A DNA stretch of 30,718 bases from Nemertoderma westbladi (lineage: Eukaryota > Xenacoelomorpha > Nemertodermatida > Nemertodermatidae), in assembly GCA_032718475.1 (NCBI GenBank), contig JAUCBJ010004806.1:1-30718 (forward strand), in the 5' to 3' direction. Shown here piece by piece: positions 1-8,527 of this stretch (positions are counted from its first letter, which is position 1; every line of letters begins with the position of its first letter). The translations under genes and the position numbers were made by a program. The notes under the pieces are model-generated. The model saw only the letters and a list, made by a program, of their open reading frames with translations. It did no database searches and was not told where the DNA came from.

Positions 1-205
1 AGCCACTACATTGACAATTTTTCAATCGAAACTGAAAACTGTTTTAATTCAACGCGAGTACCATGATGCGCCCTTTTAACTCATTTTAACTCATTATATG
101 TTTTTATGTCAATATGTTTTTGCTGTTTTTTTTACCGTATTGTTAATTTTTATTCAAAAGGGCCTTGAAATGTATGTCTAGAAAGGCGCTAAATAAATAT
201 ATTAT
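1..205 (+). mobile_element. 3' end of a non-LTR (or SINE-like) retroelement
   Basis: This stretch is AT-rich and non-coding. It closes with an A-rich segment containing overlapping AATAAA-like hexamers (about 190-199) and runs directly into an (ATT)n tract. A non-coding 3' UTR ending in a short tandem-repeat tail is typical of LINE and LINE-dependent SINE 3' ends in invertebrates. No coding domain is visible, so the family cannot be named. The orientation is inferred from the tail only. Confidence 0.4.
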
Positions 206-218
206 TATTATTATTATT
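200..218. repeat. (ATT)n microsatellite, shared tail
   Basis: About six ATT units form a pure trinucleotide tract. It serves as the 3' tail of the plus-oriented element ending at about 205. Read on the other strand it is an (AAT)n tail for the minus-oriented LINE that begins just to its right. This suggests that one element inserted at or next to the tail of the other. Confidence 0.8.
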
Positions 219-249
219 CTTTCTGATTGATACCTGGCGCATATATTCT

Positions 250-278
250 AGACCTCAGACTGAGTTTTTGTGAGGTCT
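250..278. other. Stem-loop near LINE 3' end
   Basis: AGACCTCA (250-257) is the exact reverse complement of TGAGGTCT (271-278), with a 13 nt loop. It lies about 30-60 nt inside the 3' end of the minus-oriented LINE copy 1, where some LINE RNAs carry a hairpin used by the reverse transcriptase. The function is inferred only from position. Confidence 0.4.
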
Positions 279-458
279 TAAATCGACTGCCGTTACCCGG
301 TTCTACCTCTAGGTGGACACCTGTTAGATTTTGCTCATAATTATTTTGAAACACTTTAAGACTATATCACGTGCTGTGCGAAGGCCCCACTTCTTGTAAC
401 CCAATGTTAAGGGAATCCCCTACTACTAGGATCGGCATGCTGCATTGCAGCCGCATTT

Positions 459-1175
459 TTAAGAATGCTTTTCCGGCTTGTCGAAAAAATTGCGGCGCCA
501 TAACTCCCTATCACCTATGACATTTGCTAGATCATCCGCATCTTCAAAGCCAGTGTCCTCTAGTGTCTCAAGAAAGTCATGGGCTGTCCACCATGCTTAT
601 TCAATCCATGAGGGTGCCACAGCACGGCATTGTCTGGTCCTCACGGCGAAAGCAATGTCCTGCAAAGCGGAGGCGTCTTTGTTCTAGTGTCAAGCTTGGG
701 GGAACCAATGAGACACCTCCAATGTTATATAGTGTCTGGTTGTAGATGTGTGCTTTATACTTGACACAATGAACCCGGCGTAGCATTCTTGAGAATGTGC
801 CATCCAGAGATTTGGTGTCCTCAGCAGTTAGAGCCCAGCATGGACTCCCATAGAGGAGTACTGGAACTACTGTTGCTCTAAATAATCGGAATAAGGTTCC
901 GATTACTTCTCTGTGACTTCCAAATCCTGGAAAGCCTATTCTAGGCTGCCCAGGCCTTTCCCTTACGTATTCGAAGGTCCTCACCTGACTTCCGGATCCA
1001 TGATCCCAGGTTCAGAAGTCGTCCTTTGAGCTTATGCTCATCCGTCATCCGGTCAGAGACTTGCTGAGGACTTTCAAAGTTAACTGTCAAAATTTTGGTC
1101 TTTTTGGAGTTAATAAAAAAATAAAAAGACCAACACTAGAAGCAGCCTGTTCTAATGAGCTGAGGAGCCGTGATT
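459..1175 (-). pseudogene. LINE ORF2 C-terminal region, broken (copy 1)
   Basis: The longest open piece (601-984) begins in the segment after the RT palm. It contains LLYGS, then LRRVHC and LRFAGHCFRRED, motifs typical of the C-terminal part of many animal LINE ORF2 proteins. Downstream, the GGQPM segment is in another frame and meets a TAG where copy 2 stays open. Between 1000 and 1175 the copy is scrambled relative to copy 2: a short insertion replaces the residues after FADD, the lysine-rich stretch is expanded by an A-run, and a segment near 1000-1030 is rearranged. The position matching the original stop is about 459-461. It is not expected to make a product. Confidence 0.8.
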
Positions 1176-1950
1176 CTAGTGATCTAGTGATTCTGAGAGT
1201 ACTCCTAGGTCATCAGCAAAGTCTAGATCAGTTAGGTACTTGGCAGGATTTCCTCGACTACTGGAGCCAGTAGGTGGAGTTGGAGTTACCATCACCCCAT
1301 CATCATTATGATGATCTAAGGACATGCGTAAAACATAGTCAACCAAAATTATGAACAAGAATGGCGCAAGTGTGTCTCCTAGGAGGACTCCCCATAATAC
1401 TTCAAATGGTTCTGTGTCACCATCAACAGTAGACACAATTGTTGTCGAACCATCGTATACAGATCTGATTACTGCAATAATTTCATCAGGAATCCCATAT
1501 AATGAAAGTATGCTGAACATACGTGAGCCAGAGACTGAATCAAAGGCCTTGAAGAAGTCAACAAAGATAACAGCCAGATGCCTGTCTTCCTTTTTTGATA
1601 ACTCTTCAATTATCCTTTTAAGTGCCAAAATGGGCTCCATGGTCCCACGACCTTTACGGAACCCATTCTGATTTCCACGGAGCAGTCTCTCAATGGGATC
1701 CCGGATGCGATTTAATATAATTCTATTGTATAGCTTTGCAGCAATCGAGTTCAATGAGATTCCCCGAAAAGAACCATAGAGTGTTAGGTTGCCCTTCTTG
1801 GGAACTGGCACCAACTTATTTGTTTTCATTTCTTGTGGGACCCTTGTTGTTCTGTACATGTCTACTATGATGGGATAGATGATCTTTAAATTATTGATAG
1901 TAACAATCTGTTGGCAAGCTGTATTTATCGAGGTGTTTGTTATTATACAT
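1176..1950 (-). pseudogene. LINE reverse transcriptase palm and fingers, broken (copy 1)
   Basis: An uninterrupted frame runs leftwards from the foldback insertion to a stop near 1174. Counting from the methionine at 1859, it contains VPVPKKGNL, then YGSFRGISL and GFRKGR (residues 66-71). The first catalytic aspartate lies in FKAFDS (Asp107), followed by GVLLGDTLAPFLF and the catalytic FADD box (residues 214-217, around 1209-1220). In most relatives the turn before GDTLAP carries QGD; here the glutamine is leucine. The frame also extends upstream of Met1859 with LINE-like residues, so that methionine is not a true start. It stops just after FADD, where the second copy continues. The RT core is recognisable with high confidence, but the copy is dead. 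Confidence 0.88.
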
Positions 1951-2318
1951 TTATTATAGGAAGGGATCTAGGGGTCTTAACCTCGAATGATAAGTTTATT
2001 TTACTGAAAATAACTTATCTTTTATTAGCGCAATCGTAGGACTAATCCCATCACATGCGTACTTTTTAACCGGGTAGTGTACAAATTTAGGAATCGCTGA
2101 TGAGACCCTGTAAGGTCGAAACGCGTACGTGGTTTGGAGAGATATGAGATATTCATTTCAAGAAAAATTACGCGATTCCTAAATTTGTACACTACCCGGT
2201 TAAAAAGTACGCATGTGATGGGATTAGTTCTACGATTGCGCCAATAAAAGATAAGTTATTTTCAGTAAAATAAACTTATCATTCGAGGTTAAGACCCCTA
2301 GATCCCTTCCTATAATAA
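1951..2318. mobile_element. Foldback / long-TIR MITE inserted in the LINE
   Basis: The left arm 1951-2097 and right arm 2172-2318 are reverse complements over 147 bp, with only two mismatches seen by eye. The loop is 74 bp. The element interrupts an RT coding region whose reading resumes on both sides, so it arrived after the LINE. The outermost bases are TTATTATA followed by GGAAGGG. Because the flanking TATA is self-complementary, the exact ends and target duplication (TA or TATA) are ambiguous. No transposase is encoded, so it is a non-autonomous element. The superfamily is undetermined. Confidence 0.85.
2097..2127 (+). ncRNA. Hammerhead-ribozyme-like core (probably vestigial)
   Basis: The segment reads CTGATGA (2097-2103), then a perfect 4 bp hairpin (GACC 2104-2107 with GGTC 2114-2117, 6 nt loop), then GAAAC (2118-2122) and GCGTA. 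This is the conserved core order of a hammerhead: CUGAUGA, stem II, GAAA, then a very short stem III and a NUH cleavage triplet (GUA at 2125-2127). Short-stem-III hammerheads are known in Penelope-like elements. However, the bases before CTGATGA do not pair convincingly with those after GTA, so stem I is missing and cis cleavage is not predicted. Confidence 0.3.
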
Positions 2319-2823
2319 TGATCTTTAAACACTCGGGTATTTTAAAGACCTCAAGGGGAACACCATCTACTCCACTGGCACGATTGGTCTTAATGCTCTT
2401 TGCAGCAGCCTTCACTTCTGCAAAGGAGATATCGACACTGGTAATATCTGGGAGTACAGACTCAGACACTTTTACCTCTATAAAGTTATCAGGCAATACC
2501 CTGTCATTATTGAGGAGCTTTTCAAAGTGGGCCTTCCAACCATTGGGGCGATCGGCTGGTGATTCTGCCTTAACCTTGGTGGTTGGTTGGCTTTTCCGTC
2601 CAGTAAGCAAGTTGATCGATTTCCATGCCTGGGATGATTGCCTGCTGTCGTCAGCATCATTGATGGCAGCAACCTGTTGGTTTAATAGCTCCTGTAGATT
2701 AACAGTCCAGGGGGCCCTTTTCCTGTTTCGAGAGTATACAGGAACTGTTTCTGCAGCTGCTAACTTAACTGCCGTAGAAACTAATGCGTCACAAAATGCA
2801 AAACAAAGGGGGATACCACCCCC
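2319..2823 (-). pseudogene. LINE ORF2 endonuclease-RT linker and RT N-terminus (copy 1)
   Basis: On the minus strand an open frame enters near 2823 and continues to the foldback element. It reads through a basic linker (RNRKRAPW, then SQAWKSINLLTGRK) and HFEKLL into the start of the RT domain (NRASGVDGVPLEVFK). A conserved basic linker followed by a GxDGxP motif is the usual entry to a LINE RT. The frame resumes on the other side of the insertion, slightly offset. No initiating methionine or endonuclease domain is present upstream, which marks the 5' truncation. Confidence 0.82.
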
Positions 2824-4042
2824 CTGAACACTTTTCTTAAATGTCTACAATTTCTACTGAAATTAAAATATTTTGATTTTTATACAGTATGGGCTGTTCA
2901 AATATGGCTAAACATGTTTTTTTTGAAAAATTTTCAAATTTCCAGTCGCCATCTATGTCTATGTCCATCTCTTCCAGTCGCCAATGGCTCTAGTAGTAAT
3001 GCCAGTAGCCCGCTAGCGGCCAATGAATGAAACATGATTTGCGGTTAAAATGATACTTTTAGTCATTAAATTTTAGTTGAAATTGTCTGAAACCAATTTT
3101 TTCGAATTACGGAGGTGATCTCCACAAAAGTTATTGGTTACAATTTTTAGTTATGCTTTTTTATGAAAATTGAATAATATTTATATGAATATTTATTATT
3201 AATATTTGGTAAAATTTTAACAAATTGTTGGCTTTAACCTAAAAAATTGGCTGTAAAAACAGAAATATAAAAATTCCAACCGATAACTTTTAAAGAACTG
3301 CCGAAATCCTTTCGAATGAGCCAAAAATAAAGAAAATTGGTTAAAAAATGGAAAAAAAAATGGAAAAAATGTTAAAAAATGAAAGGTGAAATAAAGTTAC
3401 GTTCTCCTAGTATAATGTTTTGGTTAGAAAACACCCCCACCTGTTCCTTTCACTGAATGTTTTAAATTAAATTAATTTTTAAACCCTTTAAAACACATTG
3501 TTGGTATTTGCGGTCATTTTGTGCCATTAACTCAAGGAATTGACCAAACGTTATGTACCAAACAATTTAATATGTGGCAAATTAAATAGATTCATTATGA
3601 CGTGACAGATGTGCCAAAGAATCGCAAAAAATAATTTATGCATAGGACTATTAATTAATTGTCACACGTCCTAAACAACATACAACGCCTTAGGGGCATG
3701 CACCTGAATTAAAGAAACTCTTCAATGACATGGTGTATTCCTAGGCCTCTAGTGGTTGGTTACTAAGGAAACAGTGCCACGAGTAACAATTCTACGAAAG
3801 ATTTCGAGTCCCACTCAACACAAAGTCATATAGATTACTGTATAGTGCTTTTCGAATTTGAAGTCATTGCTGTATGATAGGCTTCCAAAGTATAATTAAA
3901 AAAACCGGCAAAACAACCAGCAAATGAAAGGAAAAGTTCATTTCATTGCCATTCGTTTTCCCAATAGAGAGATACAACACTTGCCTTGACCTTGTTCTGA
4001 TGCGATGTGGCGTGTCCTGTACCTAATCGAATTGTTCTGTAT
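2824..4042. other. AT-rich non-coding DNA
   Basis: This stretch lies between the two LINE copies. It is AT-rich with A-runs (for example around 3340-3380) and has no convincing open frame, RNA gene or repeat structure. A TCCAGTCGCCA motif occurs twice around 2940-2985, which is too little to call a repeat. Confidence 0.6.
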
Positions 4043-4947
4043 TGCACCATTCTTGTTCATAATTGTTGTTGACTATGTTCTACGCATGTCCTTAGATCAT
4101 CATAATGATGATGGGGTGATGATAACTCCACCTACTGGCTCCAGAAGTAGAGGAAATCCTGCCAAGTACCTAACTGATCTTATCTTTGCTGATGACTTAG
4201 GAGTACTCTCAGAATCACTAGAGGGAGCCCAACGGCTCCTCAGCTCATTAGAACATGCTGCTTCTAGTGTTGGTCTTTTTATTAACTCCAGAAAGACCAA
4301 AATTTTGACAGTTAACTTTGAAAGTCCTCAGCAAGTCTCTGATCGGATGAGCATAAGCTCAAAAATGGTATGCTTGAGCATGTGGATGACTTCTGTTATC
4401 TGGGATCACCTGGGACCTTCGAATACGTAAGGGAAAGGCATGGGCAGCCTTGAATAGGCTTTCCAGGATTTGGAAGTCACCGAGAATTAATCGGAAACTT
4501 AAGGTCCGATTATTTAGAGCAGCAGTAGTTCCAGTACTCCTCTATGGGAGTCCATGCTGCGCTCTAACTGCTGAGGACACCAAATCTCTGGATCGCACAT
4601 TCACATGAATGCTACGCCGGGTTCATTGTGTCAACTACAATGCACACATCTCCAACGAGACACTATATAACATTGGAGGTGTCTCATTGGTTCCCCCAAG
4701 CTTGACACTAGAACAAAATCGCCCCCGCTTTGCAGGACATTGCTTTCGCCATGAGGACCAGCCAGTGCATAATCTTGTACTTTGGCAGCTTCATGGTGTG
4801 AATAAGCATGGTGGACAGCCCATGACTTTCTTGAGACGCATCTTAAAGGACACTGGCCTTGACGATGCGGATGATCTAGCAAATGTCATGGGTGATAGGG
4901 AGTTGTGGCGGTGCAATTTTGTCGATAAGCCGGCACAGCATTCTTAA
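4043..4947 (+). pseudogene. LINE RT palm to C-terminus, broken (copy 2)
   Basis: The reading begins at APFLFIIVVDY, passes the catalytic FADD box and continues to SRKTKILTVNFESP. A single-base frameshift at about 4361-4366 (an A-run) throws the frame; the LINE-like residues GMLEHVDDFCYLGS continue in the next frame. In that frame a TGA at 4606-4608 interrupts the sequence just before MLRRVHC. The remainder (4609-4947) stays open through RFAGHCFRHED, KHGGQPMTFLRR, DADDLANVMGDRELWR and the stop at 4945-4947. The lack of fingers, linker and endonuclease, together with the two lesions, makes it non-functional. Confidence 0.85.
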
Positions 4948-4981
4948 AAATGCAGCTGCAATGCAGCATGCCGATCCTAGT
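4043..4981 (+). mobile_element. 5'-truncated LINE, copy 2 (same family as copy 1)
   Basis: Nucleotide similarity to the minus-oriented copy 1 starts abruptly at about 4043, in the middle of the RT palm, and ends at about 4981, a few tens of bases past the stop codon. The two copies are clearly the same family but carry different lesions, so they are independent insertions or descendants rather than a recent inverted duplication. The 3' UTR seen in copy 1 is missing here beyond about 4981, and no (AAT)n tail follows. This suggests 3' loss as well as 5' truncation. Confidence 0.85.
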
Positions 4982-4989
4982 CTGTATTG

Positions 4990-5428
4990 GTAATATTACA
5001 GCTCAACTACAATTCATTTATTTAAAAAAAGGCGGAGGATTAGTAAATTGAAAAATGTCATTCCAAGATAATAAGTTGCCATTCCAAGTTTAAACCGTCC
5101 CGCCAGAACTCGCTGTCTGTGGTCTGGTTGGTTAATCATTTCTGGCTTGATATAAGAACATCACCGGGCTAAAACTTTCATTGTGGGGCTTTTCGGGGTC
5201 GCTGATTTTATTTCCGATGTCAGTTTTAAATTTTGGAGGAAGCTAGTCTGTCTGTCGGTTGTCTGTCAGTCTTACAATTTGACTGACTCTTGGCAGACCA
5301 TCATACAGAAAAACAGCGATAACTCGAAAACTAAAAGAGGTTTCGCTAAGCGGTTTTCAGATTTGAAATCCTCATTAAATTCTGCTATAGATTAAATAAA
5401 AAAACACATACTTGAAATTTTGACATTT
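4990..5428. other. Non-coding, possible interspersed-repeat remnant
   Basis: This section has a GTCT-rich patch (about 5246-5270) and ends against the poly-G tract. A 70-codon open frame at 5183-5395 has no recognisable domain. Its composition follows the low-complexity DNA, so it is not annotated as a gene. Confidence 0.4.
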
Positions 5429-5450
5429 GGGGGGGGGGGGGGGGGGGGGG
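5429..5450 (+). repeat. Poly-G tract, 22 nt
   Basis: Twenty-two uninterrupted G residues lie within otherwise AT-rich DNA. A run of this length can form G-quadruplexes and is prone to polymerase slippage, so its true length is uncertain. Confidence 0.9.
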
Positions 5451-6370
5451 TACTCCCGCCTTAATGGTTCAATGCCCACCAATTACCAATATATGCTTGT
5501 TGATTGATTTTGTCTATAAGTAGAACTCCATAAAGTAATTCAGAACCTCGACTTAACAAGTTGTAAGGCTACATAGATTTGTTATCAGATATTATGTTAT
5601 CAAGAAATCAAACTCTCAATCAAGTATAACTGATGAGAACGATACGATAACAACTAATTTTTCAAGTTACGGAATGCGAATCTAAGAAAAAACGACGCGA
5701 TAAAAGTATTTTCTGTAAGTTATTATTATGTGTAGTTTGTTTACTCACTAAATCAGAAAAATACAAAAAAAATAAAAAATAAAGATTATTTTATTGACAT
5801 TTAATACAATATTTAAATCATCCTCTATAGTTTTCAATTCTCAGAAAGGAACCTGCAACAACCTTGTCTAAACAAAACATCATCCCATATTAGGTATATG
5901 GACTGGATGAGTGTAAGGTATGTTAGTTGGAGCTTTTAATTGCATTAACTCTAAAATCAAATTATAGTATTATTTAAATGTAAAAAAATATTACCGATAA
6001 CTTCTTTAATATATCACATCCCACAATAACAATATTTATTCTAAATACATAATATTCGTATATTTCTTTATATTATATGTTGGGGTTATTGGAGGGATAT
6101 GAGTATATTAGTTTAAATGTTCGATTAAATTTATTGTTATTACTAAAATATACTACATGTTCAAACAACATGTTCAGGTTAAAATTATAATGTAGCAAAT
6201 TAATCGGGGATTTAATAAATAATTTTTTAAAAATTTATAAAAATAAATAATTCTATACAAATTGCTAAATAATATTATGTAGTTAGTTAGAATAACAAGT
6301 AGAAATATTTGCACGCGGAAATTTTCTATTACTTTATTAACTGCCACACTTTCTTCAATTATTAGCAGCT
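5451..6370. other. AT-rich non-coding DNA
   Basis: The DNA is strongly AT-rich, especially 5700-6330, with many stops in all frames. No gene, RNA or structured repeat was found. Confidence 0.6.
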
Positions 6371-6418
6371 ACTATAGCAGAGTTGTGTGCCCCCCTAGCG
6401 ACCGTGGGCAGCATTTAC

Positions 6419-6520
6419 GCGGCGTCTATCAGGCCGCCACAACCGGTAAATAATGTAGAAGTTCAATGCGGCGAGAAGAAAGTTAGTAAGCACCAAAGGG
6501 TTGTCGATAAAGAAATCCAT
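6419..6520 (-). CDS. Possible first coding exon, membrane-anchored N-terminus
   Basis: On the minus strand a methionine at 6520 opens a 34-codon stretch beginning MDFFIDNP. It continues with a hydrophobic segment (about residues 9-26, LVLTNFLLAALNFYIIY) and then a basic cluster (RLWRPDRRR), the classic look of an N-terminal signal anchor. It reaches a donor-like CGC|GTAAAT at 6418; without splicing the frame stops at 6395-6397. The local DNA is GC-richer than its surroundings. Two CCAAT boxes lie 110-160 bp upstream on the same strand, as in a promoter. A more upstream in-frame methionine at 6637 would lie inside a CCAAT box, so 6520 is preferred. The protein family is not recognised and no second exon was found, so this is an inference. 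Confidence 0.3.
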
Positions 6521-6631
6521 GAGGTGGGATCGAACCGGGGTTGTCGACCAAGGTGTAGGGGGGAGGAAATCCCGTTGCTGTTCAATCTGGGAGATGCTAA
6601 GGGGAAAAGGCAAGCAGCTAGCAGAAACACC

Positions 6632-6681
6632 AACCAATCACAGAGAAGGGAAATAAATAAAGAAAAAGGGTAACCAATCAG
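6632..6681 (-). promoter_or_regulatory. Pair of CCAAT boxes (NF-Y type)
   Basis: AACCAATCA (6632-6640) and AACCAATCAG (6672-6681) match the NF-Y consensus and are 40 bp apart. On the minus strand they read CTGATTGGTT and TGATTGGTT. They sit just upstream of the possible minus-strand exon at 6419-6520, at a normal promoter distance. Related sites occur at 7066-7072 (CCAATCA) and 7284-7290 (GATTGGC). The motif match is seen directly; the promoter role is inferred. Confidence 0.45.
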
Positions 6682-7365
6682 TGCTTTCTACACTGCAAGG
6701 ACCTCTAATTTTGCATTTCCTTTTTCAAACTGAATAAGTTATAATTAATTTGATAGAATGAATATAATTTGTATAAAAAAACATTTTTCACAGGTTTTTC
6801 AGATAATAAATATCATGTAAAAAAAACGCTTGTTTCGGAAAATCAGCACATAAGAAGTCCTTGCAGATTTAGATGGCGCAAAATAAACGCATCGGTAACT
6901 TACAACCGGCAAAAATATAATGAACAAAAATAATAACAAACTGAAACAAAAGAGCGAAGAACGCAGCCTTCTGAGAGATTATGTCAACAGTTCGTCCCTT
7001 AGCAACCCCCGATACCATCAACCTGGAAGCGTTTTAAATCTATATAGGAAGCAATCGCACCTTGGCCAATCAAAAATATTCAGCACTTATGTCATATTTA
7101 TTTAACTTTTAACTCTGAAAATTGAAATCCCAACGTCTGTTCAAAGTGTCAAAAAATTTGAGCGTAATTATTTCAAGTTATGCTTGGTGAATAAAAAAAG
7201 TTCTAAAAATCCCGGTGAAATAAACGTTGCCGACTCACACACACATTGTGGGAGATTACAAAGTAATTAAAAGTCAGTTGTTTGATTGGCTAGAAGCCTG
7301 GCATTGATTGCGTCCTCTAAAGATTTCACCTAATACACCTCATGTAAAAAAAACCACCACCTGCA

Positions 7366-7373
7366 TATAAAAG
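7366..7373 (+). promoter_or_regulatory. TATA box
   Basis: TATAAAAG followed by GGG is a textbook TATA element on the plus strand. It would place a transcription start near 7395-7400, just before the GC-rich stretch that starts at about 7430. No open frame of note follows on the plus strand, so the transcript, if any, is unknown. Confidence 0.4.
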
Positions 7374-7464
7374 GGGAGGTCCTTCAAGGGTTGCAAAATG
7401 TAAGGAGTTGAACCTGAAATCTTGTCTGGCACGATGTGAATCCGTCCGGTGTGGGTGTCGTTGG

Positions 7465-7549
7465 CGAGGCGGACCGGATAGGGGAGCGAATGGGCCGGAC
7501 CGGGGTCCGAAAGGGCCGGAACGGGACCCGAAGTGCCGATGGTTGGGAG
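7465..7549. repeat. GC-rich 21 bp tandem repeat, about four degenerate copies
   Basis: Three 21 bp units start at CGAA in 7487, 7508 and 7529, and a looser 22 bp unit starts at 7465. Units share the GGGCCGGAxCGGG theme. On the minus strand the unit reads as a 7-residue motif of the type SGPFGPR inside an open frame (7326-7628). That frame is low-complexity and has no domain, so it is not called as a gene. Confidence 0.6.
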
Positions 7550-7956
7550 GTCGGCGTCGGGGGTCAGCGGCGGTCTCGTAGTCGGGATGGAGTATCCTGG
7601 GTCTAAAGTTCGGGTGTAACGGGCCCATTAGAACGAGTTAGTTACTAAGTCGGGTGCAAAAGTTCACAGCAGCGGCGAACAACATTTAACAATATAAAAG
7701 TGTTAGGATTTGGACATTTTTATTAGCAATTTAATTATATCTTTAGGTCCGTATTTAGTCTAAATGTTAGTAAAAGCACAAAACAAGCGCGGATGCAGAC
7801 AATGAAACCGTCGGATAATGATGAAACACAAATGCCCAATTCTCGTACATTTAAGTGGCTCGCCTTACAACTACATAATAATCCGCAGATACACCAAACT
7901 CAAGTCGAGCCATGATCGGATGAGTTGTCAGACGTACCAAAATATAATGGGAGTTA

Positions 7957-8323
7957 GGGGTTACCATTCTCAAATTACGTAACACAAGGAGTGAGGGGGG
8001 GGGGGGGGGGGGGTCGAAAAAACGTGAAACAACAAAATTTTCAAAACTTTTAGTTAGGTGGTCATCCATCCAGCCTCTAGACTGACTCCACCACATCATT
8101 GGAGATTGCAGACAACGGTAGGTAGGTACCACGGTACAGTAGGCCTATGTATGCTTATAGCCTTGGCATATCGCCCAAAATGAGCTATTGTGCTGCATGC
8201 TGAAAAATACGTAATGGGAATGGACGAGAACAAATGTTTGATGGAAATATTTCAAAAAATATTCCATGACGTGTCAGTGGGAGCCACAAATGGGTTACGT
8301 AATTCAAGGACGCGGACGACCCC
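7957..8323. mobile_element. Probable MITE with TTA target duplication
   Basis: The left end GGGGTTACCATTCTC leads to AAATTACGTAA (7957-7982). The right end, reverse-complemented, reads GGGGTCGTCCGCGTC leading to GAATTACGTAA (8295-8323). These are imperfect terminal inverted repeats. Each end is directly flanked by TTA (7954-7956 and 8324-8326), a 3 bp duplication of the kind made by PIF/Harbinger elements. The interior is non-coding and includes a 19 nt poly-G tract. Similar GGGGTCGTCC / TTACGTAA ends are, from memory, widespread in invertebrate genomes. Confidence 0.5.
7995..8013 (+). repeat. Poly-G tract, 19 nt
   Basis: Nineteen consecutive G residues lie inside the probable MITE, close to its left end. 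The tract may derive from a G-rich segment native to that element family. Confidence 0.9.
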
Positions 8324-8350
8324 TTACGAACAAATACATACGTTAATGTA

Positions 8351-8527
8351 AAATAAAGGGAGGTGACGCACTAACCTTTACAATGAAAAGTAAAGGGAGG
8401 CGACGCACTAACCTTTATAATGAAAAGTAAATGGAGGTGACGCACTAACCTTTACAATGAAAAGTAAAGGGAGGTGACGCACTAACCTTTACAATGAAAA
8501 GTAAAGGGAGGTGACGCACTAACCTTT
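8351..8527 (+). repeat. 37 bp tandem repeat, five copies
   Basis: The motif GACGCACTAACCTTTA recurs with a step of exactly 37 bp, with GACGCA at 8365, 8402, 8439, 8476 and 8513. Units are nearly identical, with single substitutions such as GGCGACG in unit 2 and AATGGAGG in unit 3. The last unit is cut short at TTTG. On the minus strand each unit contains AAAGGTTAGTG, a 5' splice-site-like sequence. Confidence 0.92.

Larger units (their letters stand above)
219..2823 (-). mobile_element. 5'-truncated non-LTR retrotransposon (LINE), copy 1
   Basis: Reading leftwards on the minus strand, the element holds an endonuclease-RT linker, a reverse transcriptase, a C-terminal domain and a 3' UTR of about 240 bp that ends at the (AAT)n tail. 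The apurinic endonuclease domain expected upstream is absent, as in ordinary 5' truncation during target-primed reverse transcription. The left half is collinear with a second copy at 4043-4981. The two share the end of the coding region and the first bases of the 3' UTR, and then differ. The body is broken by a foldback insertion (1951-2318), at least one in-frame stop and several rearrangements, so it is dead. The RT is of the animal LINE type; the clade (RTE, CR1 or another) cannot be fixed by eye. Confidence 0.85.

Noticed and set aside
1879-2329. 12 bp direct repeat ATGATCTTTAAA (1879-1890 and 2318-2329) as a target duplication
   Set aside because: Both copies encode in-frame LINE residues (LKII), and the left copy is 60 bp from the foldback edge, so it is not a simple flanking duplication.
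5630-5650. Second CTGATGAG motif
   Set aside because: No stem II hairpin and no GAAA follow.
6525-6550. tRNA B-box-like GGTTCGATCCC on the minus strand
   Set aside because: The T-stem does not pair beyond two bases, and no A box or other arms are visible.
6692-6866. 10 bp inverted repeat CTGCAAGGAC / GTCCTTGCAG
   Set aside because: It is too short, with no target duplication or related ends to support a mobile element.
6920-7105. 61-codon plus-strand open frame rich in N, K and S
   Set aside because: Low-complexity AT-rich translation with no domain, splice or promoter support.
7326-7628. 100-codon minus-strand open frame rich in P, R and S
   Set aside because: It is produced by GC-rich 21 bp repeats, and no domain is recognised.
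7851-8132. 93-codon minus-strand open frame with a proline run
   Set aside because: It crosses the end of the probable MITE, and the prolines are the poly-G tract read backwards.
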